This document shows, piece by piece, positions 27,433-36,200 of a DNA stretch of 64,000 nucleotides. This DNA comes from CBDFHV01 sp965247705. GTDB lineage: Bacteria > Pseudomonadota > Alphaproteobacteria > Rhodospirillales > CAMCUA01. Numbering within the stretch: the stretch's first letter is position 1; each line of letters opens with the position of its first letter. The notes beneath the pieces are model-generated. The model searched no databases. It was given only the letters and a program-made list of their open reading frames with translations, and was not told the origin of the DNA. The position numbers and the translations under genes are program-made. The stretch is from NCBI GenBank assembly GCA_965247705.1, contig CBDFHV010000083.1, positions 154,604 through 218,603 on the forward strand, given 5' to 3'.

Positions 27433-28209
27433 ATGGCGTGCGACCACGCAGCTCTGATCGTCGAGGACGAGCCGGAGATGGCCGCCGCGCTGTGCGATCT
27501 GGTGGATTCCCTCGGTCACGATCCTCGCCACGCGACGACCAGGGCCGATGCGATCGAGATCCTGAACGAAGGCGGCCTCTGCTATGTGCTGCTGGACCTG
27601 CAGATTCCGGCGCACGAGAAGTCGCTTCAGCCGCGCGTGGAGGTCGGCAAGTCGTTGTTGCTGGACATCCGCCGGCGCTATCCGGGCCGTGTCGCGGGCG
27701 CCGCGCACGACATCCATCTCCTGCCGGTGCTGGTGGTGAGCGGCCAGGCCAAGGATCACGACGATGTGGTGCAGGCCCTGCAGGAGGGCGGGGACGACTT
27801 CGTGCGTAAACCGCTGAGCCTCGATGACCGGGGCCTCGGTGCCAAGATCGGGCAATGCCTGAACCGCAGCGGGCGGTCCGATCATGGGGCCTGCGATGGG
27901 GCAACGGTCGTGGCCACCGGCGCTGCGGACCGCGGCGGAGCCGAGCCGCCGTTCACGCACACGGCCGATTACTCGGAAGTGACCTTGAACGGCGAGACGT
28001 ATCTCTTCACCGGCTTCGTTCAGCGTGAAGTCATCCGCTTCCTTCACGAGGCCGTCAATAACGATCGGCCCTGGCAGCCCGGTAAAGCGGTCCTGTACGA
28101 GGCGGGTTCGACCAACGCGAAGATGATCAACCTGTTCAGGGATCATCCTTGCTGGGGCACTCTGATCGAGTCCAACAGGCGCGGGCTCTACCGTCTAAGA
28201 ACCGAGTAG
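27433..28209 (+). CDS. Response regulator with C-terminal wHTH-like domain
   Basis: The 258-residue protein has a receiver domain at residues 6-130 with the acidic pair at 11-12, phospho-acceptor Asp55 in YVLLDLQIP, Ser103 in VLVVSGQ and Lys126 in VRKPLS, so it should be phosphorylated. A low-complexity linker leads to a C-terminal part (about 175-258, LNGETYLFTGFVQREVIRFL then WQPGKAVLYEAGS) that looks like a winged-helix domain, but I cannot name a family. The gene starts 4 bp after the kinase stop, and the two form a cognate pair. The receiver has an insertion between the Asp and Ser motifs, so phosphotransfer may be atypical. Confidence 0.75.
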   Translation: MACDHAALIVEDEPEMAAALCDLVDSLGHDPRHATTRADAIEILNEGGLCYVLLDLQIPAHEKSLQPRVEVGKSLLLDIRRRYPGRVAGAAHDIHLLPVLVVSGQAKDHDDVVQALQEGGDDFVRKPLSLDDRGLGAKIGQCLNRSGRSDHGACDGATVVATGAADRGGAEPPFTHTADYSEVTLNGETYLFTGFVQREVIRFLHEAVNNDRPWQPGKAVLYEAGSTNAKMINLFRDHPCWGTLIESNRRGLYRLRTE

Positions 28210-28224
28210 GACTGCGTAATCCCA

Positions 28225-28274
28225 CCCGTCAGCGACCCGTCGCTGACCCGTCACAGAGCCCTTACCCACCCGTC
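28225..28274 (+). repeat. 11-bp-spaced CCCGTC repeats with palindrome
   Basis: CCCGTC occurs at 28225, 28236, 28247 and 28269, all on an 11-bp grid (the slot at 28258 is degenerate). Across the first two, GTCAGCGA and TCGCTGAC form a perfect 8-bp inverted repeat with a CCCG loop. It lies between the module and the first phage gene (28347), so it is probably an operator or a protein-loading site. No binding protein is proven. Confidence 0.65.
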
Positions 28275-28346
28275 GATGAGCCTGCCGACAGGCCGCTGAT
28301 CGGCGGTCATCCTTTCCGCAGCTTGAACGAGAGCAGCGGAGAAGCG

Positions 28347-28574
28347 ATGGCCACACAACATCTGAACCAGACCCAGCTGGCGGCGCGCTGGAACATCTCG
28401 CCGCGCACGCTCGAGCGCTGGCGCTGGATCGGCGACGGCCCGCGCTACCTCAAGATCGGCGGCCGCGTCGTCTACCGGCTCGAGGACATCGAGGCCTACG
28501 AGGCCGGGCAGCTGCGCCTCGCCGAGCCCGAGACGGCCCAGCCCACCGCCATCGGCCGGGAGCGCGGCGCGTGA
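28347..28574 (+). CDS. AlpA/MerR-type helix-turn-helix protein
   Basis: The 75-residue protein reads as an excisionase-type winged helix: LNQTQLAARWNISPRTLERW, then GPRYLKIGGRVVYRLEDIEA. Such proteins control phage integration or early transcription. The ATG follows AGCGGAGAAGCG. Its stop overlaps the next gene's GTG. It opens the prophage early operon. Confidence 0.8.
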   Translation: MATQHLNQTQLAARWNISPRTLERWRWIGDGPRYLKIGGRVVYRLEDIEAYEAGQLRLAEPETAQPTAIGRERGA

Positions 28575-28918
28575 CCCTGATGGCTTGCAGCGCCGGCCCG
28601 GAAGCCCCCGTGCCCCTCCCGGCGTCGATCCCCCTCATCATCGATGTCGCGGGCTTCGAGGGGTGGCTCAGGGCCGCCCATCCGGGGAGCCGGATCACCC
28701 TCCACCGCGGCCTTCTCTGCGTCGACCGGCAGCAACGGCCCCACGCACCGCACGACCCGGCGCGCGACGAGCTCAACCGTCTCGCGGACCGCGCCATGCG
28801 CGCATCCGAGCGGGGCCTCGTTCATCTCGTCCAGAAGCGCCACGGCGACGCCGACTACAGCTACATCGCGATCCGCGCCCGGCGGACGCCGCCGCGCATG
28901 AGAGGAGGCAGATCATGA
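28571..28918 (+). CDS. Hypothetical phage protein, 115 residues
   Basis: A GTG start overlaps the upstream stop. The protein reads IPLIIDVAGFEGWLRAAHPG, then DRAMRASERGLVHLVQKR. It has no membrane helix and I know no family. It overlaps the next gene by 4 bp, which supports operon expression. Confidence 0.6.
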   Translation: MTLMACSAGPEAPVPLPASIPLIIDVAGFEGWLRAAHPGSRITLHRGLLCVDRQQRPHAPHDPARDELNRLADRAMRASERGLVHLVQKRHGDADYSYIAIRARRTPPRMRGGRS

Positions 28919-29781
28919 GCCTGCGCATCATCACCGCCGACGAGCGCCTCGCCGAGGCCCGTGGCAAGACCACAATCGCGCTGTTCGGCCCGTCGGGCGT
29001 CGGCAAGACCTCGCTGCTCCGCACCCTGCCGCCGGACGAGACGCTGTGCATCGATCTCGAGGCCGGCATGAAGTCGGTCCAGGACTGGCCGGGCATGAGC
29101 ATCCCGGTGCGCACCTTCTCCGACGCGCTTGATATCGCCTGCCTCGTCGGCGGCGTCGATCCCGCAGCCGATCCCAACAGCTTCTTCTCCGAAGGCCATT
29201 ACGGCCATGTCGCCAAGCTCTACGCCGAGCTGGTGCCAGTCGTTGCCGGCAAGCGCATCGTCTTCGTCGATTCGATCACCGATCTCACCCGCCAGGCCAT
29301 GGCCTGGGCCAGGACCCGGCCCGAATCGGTCTCCGACAAGACCGGCAAGCCCGATCTCCGCGGCGCCTATGGAGTGCTCGCCCGCGAGGTTATCGGCCTC
29401 TTGAAGCACCTGCAGCACGCGCCGGGCCGGACCGCGATCTTCGTCGGCATCCTCGAGCGCATCTCCGACGAGTTCAACCGCGAGCACTGGCGCCCGCAGA
29501 TGGAGGGCGGCAAGGCCGCCCGCGAGCTGCCCGGCATCGTCGACCAGGTGATCTCCATGGGCCTGTTCGAGGCGGATGCCGGTTCGGGGGGCGACGGCTG
29601 GCGATACGCGCCGGAGAGCGGCGAGACCCGCCGCCTGGTCTGCCGCTCCGGCAATCCGTATCGCCTGCCGGCCAAGGACCGCTCGGGCCGCCTCGACATC
29701 ACCGAGCCGCCCGACCTCGGAGCACTGCTCGACAAGATCAACCGGCCGTCCGCGTCCACGACGCCCGCGCAACCCAGCTGA
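28915..29781 (+). CDS. Phage AAA/RecA-like ATPase (Sak4-like annealing factor)
   Basis: This 288-residue protein has Walker A ALFGPSGVGKTSLL at about residue 25, a Walker-B-like KRIVFVDSITDLTRQAM near 115, and a C-terminal RecA-like tail. Phage proteins of this type (Sak4 and relatives) assist single-strand annealing or recombination and sit with an SSB or DUF669 protein, as here. GAGGAGG precedes the ATG. A DUF669-type gene follows 16 bp later. Confidence 0.75.
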   Translation: MSLRIITADERLAEARGKTTIALFGPSGVGKTSLLRTLPPDETLCIDLEAGMKSVQDWPGMSIPVRTFSDALDIACLVGGVDPAADPNSFFSEGHYGHVAKLYAELVPVVAGKRIVFVDSITDLTRQAMAWARTRPESVSDKTGKPDLRGAYGVLAREVIGLLKHLQHAPGRTAIFVGILERISDEFNREHWRPQMEGGKAARELPGIVDQVISMGLFEADAGSGGDGWRYAPESGETRRLVCRSGNPYRLPAKDRSGRLDITEPPDLGALLDKINRPSASTTPAQPS

Positions 29782-29796
29782 GAAAGGAGAATCGCG

Positions 29797-30602
29797 ATGA
29801 CCTACAACTTCAACGACGTCGAGCCCCACCAGGGCACCGATCTCATCCCCGACGGCAGCTACGCCAAGGTCGTCATGACCGTCCGCCCGGGCGGCGTGGA
29901 TGGCCAGGGCGAGCACGACAAGGGCCTCTTGAAGGCCTCGAACACGCCCGGCAGCGACGTGCTCTCGCTCGACTGCGAGTTCACCGTGGCCGAGGGCCCG
30001 CACGCGCGCCGGAAGTTCTGGCAGCTGTTCACCGCCACCGGCGGCAAGGTCGACGAGAACGGCGCCTCGATCGGCTGGAACATCTCCAAGCGCATGGTCC
30101 GCGCCATGATCGACAGCGCGCTCGGCCTCGACCCCGAGGACATGAGCGAGGCGGCCCGGCAGAAACGCCAGCTGCGCGGTCTCGCCGATCTGAACGGCAT
30201 CGCCTTCGTCGCCAGGATCATGGTCGAGCCCAACAACGATCCACGCTACCCGGACCGCAACCGGCTCGACCGCCCGGTGCTGCCGAACGAGAAGGAATGG
30301 CGGGCGGTGATGAACGGCGAGGCAGTACCGCCGGCGCCGACACGGTCCCGCGGCACCGGCGCCGCTTCGCCCGCGCCGGCCCAGACCCAGGCCGCGTGGC
30401 AGCAGCCGCAAGCCCAGCCCGCGCCAGCCTCCGCGGCGCCGGCCTGGCAGCAGCCGGCGGCACAGGCGGCCACACAGGCGGCCCCGCAGGGGCATGCGGC
30501 CGCACCCGCGGGGGAAGAGGTGCGCAGCCGGCGCCGTCGGCCGCACAGCCCGCCCCCGCGCCCGCTCCGGCGCCGTCCGGGCCCGACTGGCTGAACGGAT
30601 GA
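29797..30602 (+). CDS. DUF669-type single-strand-associated protein (frameshift)
   Basis: The N-terminal 180 residues match DUF669-like phage proteins (FNDVEPHQGTDLIPDGSYAK, then ARRKFWQLFTATG). A Pro/Ala/Gln-rich linker follows. As read, the frame slips at the GGGGG run 30510-30514 and runs to 30594. One more G restores AQPAPSAAQPAPAPAPAPSG and the acidic tail PDWLNG, ending at 30602. That tail is probably the true C-terminus. It usually works with the Sak4-like ATPase on ssDNA. Confidence 0.7.
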
Positions 30603-30973
30603 TGACCGACGACGAATGGCAGGCCCACGTCACCGGCGAAGCCGCAAGGGCCGCCGGCGCGTGGCTCGAAGCGCGGGGAAGGCTCCACCGGCCCATCCGC
30701 TCCTTGACCATGCCCGAGCTCGAAGCGATGGCGGGAGGCGCGATCGCGCGCTTCATCGTCCTGGCCTCGGAGCGGATCGGGATGCACCCGAAACGGGACG
30801 GCGAGCTCGCCCGCCTCTTGATGACCGCCGGCCCTGTGCCCTTTGCGGACGCGAAGCCAGAGGCTTCGGGTTCTGCCTCCGGCTGCAATGGGACCGCTAT
30901 CCCCATTACGGCTTCTGCTCGATGCGTTGCCTCGACGCCGGCGCGTCCCTCGCGGGGAGGGCTCGCGGCGTGA
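30599..30973 (+). CDS. Hypothetical phage protein, about 124 residues
   Basis: Begins MMTDDEWQAHVTGEAARAAGAWLE and ends with a low-complexity Ala/Ser tail after about residue 75 that is out of keeping with the front, because the adjoining frame holds a zinc-ribbon protein from 30835. The true end is uncertain; the front (MHPKRDGELARLLMTAG) looks real. The stop of the DUF669 gene overlaps its ATG. Confidence 0.5.
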   Translation: MMTDDEWQAHVTGEAARAAGAWLEARGRLHRPIRSLTMPELEAMAGGAIARFIVLASERIGMHPKRDGELARLLMTAGPVPFADAKPEASGSASGCNGTAIPITASARCVASTPARPSRGGLAA

Positions 30974-31185
30974 TCGACAAGACCGGGATGGAGAAGCGGG
31001 CGATCAAGGACGCCAGGCGGTTCTTCGCCGAGGCGTTGGGCGAGCTCGGCCTCCTGGCGCCGTTCCATGACCGGACGGGCGAAGAGATCGATCGGATCAT
31101 CGAGGCCTGCGTCGACGGCTTCCAGGACTCCATGCAGCGCCAAGCCGCCGAGGCCGTGCCGTTCGACGACGATTTGCCGTTTTGA
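30835..31185 (+). CDS. Zinc-ribbon phage protein with SSB-like C-terminal tip
   Basis: The conserved part reads CALCGREARGFGFC, then YPHYGFCSMRCLDAG (two Cys pairs), then helices, and ends in EAVPFDDDLPF. The cysteine arrangement resembles the DUF6511-type phage proteins. The last residues match the SSB C-terminal tip (DDDIPF in E. coli SSB), which recruits DNA-repair enzymes. Its start is unresolved: the frame is open back to 30616 and no start codon lies just before 30835. Confidence 0.6.
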   Translation, partial: CALCGREARGFGFCLRLQWDRYPHYGFCSMRCLDAGASLAGRARGVIDKTGMEKRAIKDARRFFAEALGELGLLAPFHDRTGEEIDRIIEACVDGFQDSMQRQAAEAVPFDDDLPF

Positions 31186-31193
31186 GGCGGGCG

Positions 31194-31967
31194 ATGACGG
31201 TGATCGATCTCAACCACGGCTCGGGCTTCGTCTATCTGCGCCCCTCCGCCGTCACCGATGCGGGGCGGCAGATCAACGCCGCGGTCGACGCCGCACTCGA
31301 GGCGGCGGAACGCGCGGCGCGTCCGCGCGACTATCTCGGCGCAAGCCGGATCGGCGAGCCCTGCGCGCGCAAGCTGGTCTACGAATACACGCACACGCCG
31401 AAAGACCCGGGCCAGGACTTCGACGGCGCGCTGCTGCGCGTGTTCGCCGCCGGCCATCGGTTCGAGGCGCTTTCCGTCGAGTGGCTGCGGGCCGCCGGCT
31501 TCGATTTGCGCACTGCCCGCCGCGCCGGCGGCCAGTTCGGCTTCTCGGCCGCCGGCGGGCGCATCCGCGGCCATATCGACGGCGTCATCCTCGCCGGACC
31601 CGATGTCGGCCTCACCTGGCCCGCGCTCTGGGAGCACAAGGCGCTCAACGCCCGGTCCTGGACCGACACCGTCAAACGCGGCCTGCGTGCCTCGAAGCCG
31701 GTCTATTACGGGCAGGCGCAGTTCTACATGGCCTACATGACCCTCGGCCTCACCCTGTTCACGGCTATGAACAAGGACACCCAGGCGCTCTACCACGAGG
31801 TCGTGCCTTTCGATGCGGCCGCGGCGCAAGGCCTCTCCGACAAGGCCGTGCGGGTCATCCGGGCGGCGGATGCGGGCGAGCTGCCGCCGCGCATTGCCGC
31901 CAATGCGGACTTCTACCTCTGTCGCTTCTGCGAGTACGCCAAACGCTGCTGGGAGGCCCATGGATGA
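31194..31967 (+). CDS. Cas4/RecB-family PD-(D/E)XK nuclease, putative
   Basis: The 257-residue protein has GHIDGVILAG (about residue 125) and WEHKALNARSW (about 143), the D...EXK core of the RecB/Cas4 nuclease fold. SRIGEPCARKLVYEY at the front and LCRFCEYAKRC at the end supply four cysteines like a Fe-S cluster site. It would cut DNA ends in phage recombination. The ATG at 31194 is chosen over a TTG 12 bp upstream because of the ribosome site GAGGCGGGC. It overlaps the helicase start by 4 bp. Confidence 0.75.
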   Translation: MTVIDLNHGSGFVYLRPSAVTDAGRQINAAVDAALEAAERAARPRDYLGASRIGEPCARKLVYEYTHTPKDPGQDFDGALLRVFAAGHRFEALSVEWLRAAGFDLRTARRAGGQFGFSAAGGRIRGHIDGVILAGPDVGLTWPALWEHKALNARSWTDTVKRGLRASKPVYYGQAQFYMAYMTLGLTLFTAMNKDTQALYHEVVPFDAAAAQGLSDKAVRVIRAADAGELPPRIAANADFYLCRFCEYAKRCWEAHG

Positions 31968-33268
31968 CCGACAGCTTCACGCCCTCGGACGCCCAGGCCA
32001 AGGCGATCGCCGATATCGCGGACTGGTTCAACCATCGTACCCGCGACCTGCAGGTGTTCCGCGTCTACGGCTATGCCGGATCCGGAAAAACGACCATCAC
32101 CCGCCACGCCATCGCCGAGCTCGGCCTCGAGGAAGGCTCGAACGGCGTGCTCTATTCGGCCTACACGGGCAAGGCGGCGCTGGTGATGACCCGCAAGGGC
32201 ACGCCCGCCTCGACCATCCACAGCCTGATCTACCGCGTCTCGGAGGCGACCGAGGCCGAGATCGAGAAGGTCAAGAAGGATATCGCCGGGATCAAGGCCA
32301 GGCTCGCCGGCCTCGATTCGACGAAGCGGCTGCTGGAGGAATCCCGGTTGCGCTCGCTCGAGCTGCGGCTCGACGACGCCCACAAGCCCCGCTTCGTCCT
32401 CAACGACCAGTCCGCCGTCCGCGACGCCAAGCTCATCGTCCTCGACGAGGTCTCCATGGTCGGTGACGAGATGGCACGCGATCTGCTGGCCTTCGGCAAG
32501 CCGATCCTGGTGCTGGGCGATCCCGGCCAACTGCCGCCGATCAAGGGCCAGGGCGCCTTCACCGAGGCCGAGCCCGACGTGATGCTGACCGAGATCCACC
32601 GCCAGGCCGGCGACAGCGCCGTCATCCGCTTGGCCACCATGGCCCGTGAGGGCCGGCCCATCCCCTACGGCCGGCACGACGCCTTCGTCTGGAAGATGCG
32701 GCGGAGCGATGTGGGCCCGGAACAGATGCTGCGCGGCGGCCAGGTGATCTGCGGCAGGAACGCGACGCGCCTGCAGCTCAACAACGCCATGAAGCGCGCC
32801 GCCGGCTACGAGAGCGTCTATCCCACGGGCGAGGTTCGCAGCGGGACGCCAGAGAAGATCATCTGTCTCAGGAACCGCAACGACCTCGGCATCGTCAACG
32901 GCATGTTCCTCACCCTCGGCGAGGTGCGCGACGAGAACGAGACCTCGTTCTCCGCCACCATCCGCACCGAGGACGGGGACCTCGTCGGCGGCAGCGCCGA
33001 CAAGCCCCAACGGCACTTTATCTACAAGGGGCATTTCGACGACCACGTCGAGGCCGATCCCGACCGCGGCCGCCGCGACCACTGGACCCGGCGTGGACTG
33101 ATCGAGGCGGTCTGGGGCTGGGCCATCGCGGCGCACAAATCTCAAGGCGATTCTTGGCCCAACGTCATCGTGTTCGACGACGGTCTCGGGCGCACGGCCG
33201 AGGACCGGGCCCGCTGGCTCTACACCGCGATCACGCGCGCCGAGCGGGGGCTCGTGATCCTTGATTGA
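31964..33268 (+). CDS. RecD-like SF1B helicase of the prophage
   Basis: The 434-residue protein has Walker A GYAGSGKTTITR (about residue 38), Walker B LIVLDEVSMVGDEM, motif III LGDPGQLPPIKGQG, and the late motifs AIAAHKSQGDSWP and WLYTAITRAERGLVILD. It is a short SF1B 5'-3' helicase that fits a replication or recombination role beside the nuclease. It has a 4-bp overlap on the left and the primase start overlaps it on the right. It is distinct from the larger recD2 at 11926-14151. Confidence 0.9.
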   Translation: MTDSFTPSDAQAKAIADIADWFNHRTRDLQVFRVYGYAGSGKTTITRHAIAELGLEEGSNGVLYSAYTGKAALVMTRKGTPASTIHSLIYRVSEATEAEIEKVKKDIAGIKARLAGLDSTKRLLEESRLRSLELRLDDAHKPRFVLNDQSAVRDAKLIVLDEVSMVGDEMARDLLAFGKPILVLGDPGQLPPIKGQGAFTEAEPDVMLTEIHRQAGDSAVIRLATMAREGRPIPYGRHDAFVWKMRRSDVGPEQMLRGGQVICGRNATRLQLNNAMKRAAGYESVYPTGEVRSGTPEKIICLRNRNDLGIVNGMFLTLGEVRDENETSFSATIRTEDGDLVGGSADKPQRHFIYKGHFDDHVEADPDRGRRDHWTRRGLIEAVWGWAIAAHKSQGDSWPNVIVFDDGLGRTAEDRARWLYTAITRAERGLVILD

Positions 33269-36200
33269 TTTGAACGACACCCGCCCGTTCGGCCTCGAAC
33301 CCGTCCGCCACGATCTCGACGAGATCGTCGGCCGACTCCGTGACACCGCCGAGCATTGGGTGCCGCGGCACTTCCCGAACGGCAGGCGCAACGGCGACGA
33401 ATGGCGGCTCGCCAACATCGGCGGCGATGCGCCGCGCAAGAACGGCTCCTGCGTCATCGCGCTCAAGGGCGCGCACGCCGGCGACTGGATCGACTTCGAC
33501 ACCGGCGAGGGCGGCGGACCCTTGAGCACGCTCGAGCACGCGACCGGTCTCACGGGCCGGGCGCTGTTCGACCATGCCGCCGAGATCGTTGGCACCGCGC
33601 CGGTACGCACCGCGGCGCCCGCCCCGCCGAAGGACGGCGCCGGGTCCGCATCCGAGACCGCGCCGGAGACGCGCAGCAAGGAGAACGCCCGCCGCGAGAT
33701 CGAGATCATCATCAAGGGATGCCGGGCGCTCGCCGACACGCCAGGTGAGGCCTACCTCGCGGCCCGCGGCCTCGCCGTGCCCGACACACCCGAACTCAGG
33801 TTCCATCCCGATCTCACTCATTGGGAGACCCGCACCGGCTATCCCGGCCTCGTCGCCTTCGTGCGCAATGCCGGCGGCCGGGTCGTCGGGATCCACCGCA
33901 CCTATCTCGCTCCAGACGGCGCGGCAAAGGCCGATTTGCCGAGCCCCCGCATGATGCTGGGTCCCATCGCGAGCGGCACCGTCCGTCTCGCACCCCTCGG
34001 CGAGAACGGCGTGCTGGGGCTTGCCGAGGGCATCGAGACCGCGCTCAGCGTTATAGAAGCCTGTCCCGGACTGCCGGTCTGGGCGGCGCTCGCGGCCGGC
34101 AATCTCGCCAACGTCGCGCTCCCACCCGAGGTCGTGCGCGTCGTCATCCTCGCCGACAATGACGGTGAAGGCGCCGGCATCCGCGCCGCGGAACGCGCCG
34201 CCGCGCGGCATAACGCGGAGGGACGGCGGGTCTGGATCGCCATGCCCGACCGGGCAGGCGAGGATTTCAACGACCTGCTTCGTCGCGCCGGTCCCGACGC
34301 CGTCCGCAAGACCGTCGAAGCGGCCGTCGAATGGGCGCCAACGTCTTCGATGGCAGCGCCTCCGTCCGAGGCATCTGCGCCGGCGGCCACTCGGGTCGAG
34401 GTCGGCGGCCACAGGCCGGTCGGGTTCTCGGCACCGGACGCGCCGACCACCCGGATGCGCGCCGACGACGGCGATCTGGCCCGGCTCACGGCGCGCGGGT
34501 GGGACCTGCTCAAAGCCGCCAACGCCCCGCCCTGGCTCTATCGCTGCGGCGGCCGTCCGTCCTGGGTCGAGCGCGACGACGAGGGCCGGCCGATCGCCCA
34601 CGCCATGACCGAGGACCGCATGCGCCATGCGCTGGCCCAGCTCGCCGATTGGCGGCGCACCTCGCGCAGCGGCGATCTGGTCCCGGCACACCCGCCGGCG
34701 GTCCTCCTCAAGAACCTTCTGGCGACGCCGGACCCGGCGCTTCCCGTGCTCGCCGCCATCGTCACCGCGCCGGTGTTCGGCCACGACGGCTCGCTCGTCA
34801 CCGAACCGGGCTATCACGCCGCGACACGGCTTCTCTATGAGCCGCCGCCGGGGTTCCGGCTGCCTTCGGTTCCGGAGCGGCCGACGCGGGCCGAGACCGA
34901 CGCGGCGCGCACTCTTCTCCTCGACGGCCTGCTCGGCGACTTCCCGTTCACCAGCGAGGCCGAGCGCGCCCATGCGCTGGCGCTGATCCTGCTGCCCTTC
35001 ATGCGCGCCCTGATCGACGGGCCAACGCCGCTGCACCTGATCGAAAAGCCGGCGCCGGGCACCGGCGCCACGCTGATGATCGACGCCATCGCCGTCGTCA
35101 CCACCGGAGTGAGCGCCAGTGTCATGGTCGAAGGCCGCGACGATGAGGAATGGCGCAAGCGCCTCACCGCCAAGCTGCGCCAGATCCCCTCGATCGTCCT
35201 GATCGACAATCTGCGCCGCCGCCTCGACGCAGCGCCCCTCGCCGCCGCTCTGACAGCGCCCTGGTGGGAGGACCGCATCCTCGGCAAGTCCGAGACGGTG
35301 CGCCTTCCGATCCGCTGCACCTGGATCGCCACCGGCAACAATCCGCAGTTCTCCAACGAGCTCGCCCGGCGCCTGGTGCGCATCCGCCTCGATGCTCATG
35401 TCGACCAGCCCTGGCGGCGCGAGGGTTTTCGCCACGCCAACCTGCTCGCCTGGACACGGGCCAACCGGGCGGCCCTGGTCGCCGCCTGCCTCACCCTTGG
35501 GCGCGCCTGGATCGCGGCCGGAATGCCGCGCCACGGGAGCATGCTCGGCAGCTTCGAGGCCTGGGCCGGGATCATGGGCGGCATCCTCGAGGCCGCCGGC
35601 GTGCCCGGCTTCCTCGCCAATCTCGACGAGATGTACGAGGCGGCCGACGCCGAGGGCGCGGTCTGGCGCGCCTTCGTGGCCGCGTGGTGGGAGCGCCACG
35701 GCACCGCCGAGGTCGGCACCGCCGAGCTGCACGAGCTCGCGCTCGCCTGCGAACCGCCGCTGCCGCTCGGCGACGGCGGAGAGCGCTCGCAGCGGACCCG
35801 TCTCGGCCGAGCGTTGGGCCGGTTGCGCGACCGCGTCTTCGCGATCGGTGAGGTCAAGGTATGCGTCAGGGTGGCCGGCACGCGACAGCGGGCACAGCGC
35901 TGGCGGCTCACGATAGAAAATCAAGGGCCGGATCAACGTTCATCACGTTCACCGGGCTCGCATCGTGAAAATCAAACCCCGGATACACGTTCACCACGTT
36001 CACATCCAGCAAATCAAACCCTGGATGCACGTTCACCACGTTCACTTTATCTCGGTAATACAACGGGTTGCACGAAGGCGAACAAGGCCGAATGCGGCGG
36101 TGCGGGTAGCCGCTTTGAAAATCAAACCCCGGATGCACGTTCACCACGTTCACCTGGGCGAGTGAACGTGTGTGAACGTTCACTCCCACGTTCACTCGAA

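Noticed and set aside
35908..36195. Leftward protein with VNVVNVHPGFDF repeats
   Set aside because: It is the translation of the GTGAAC repeat DNA; the same repeats give other repetitive peptides in other frames and no start region is gene-like.
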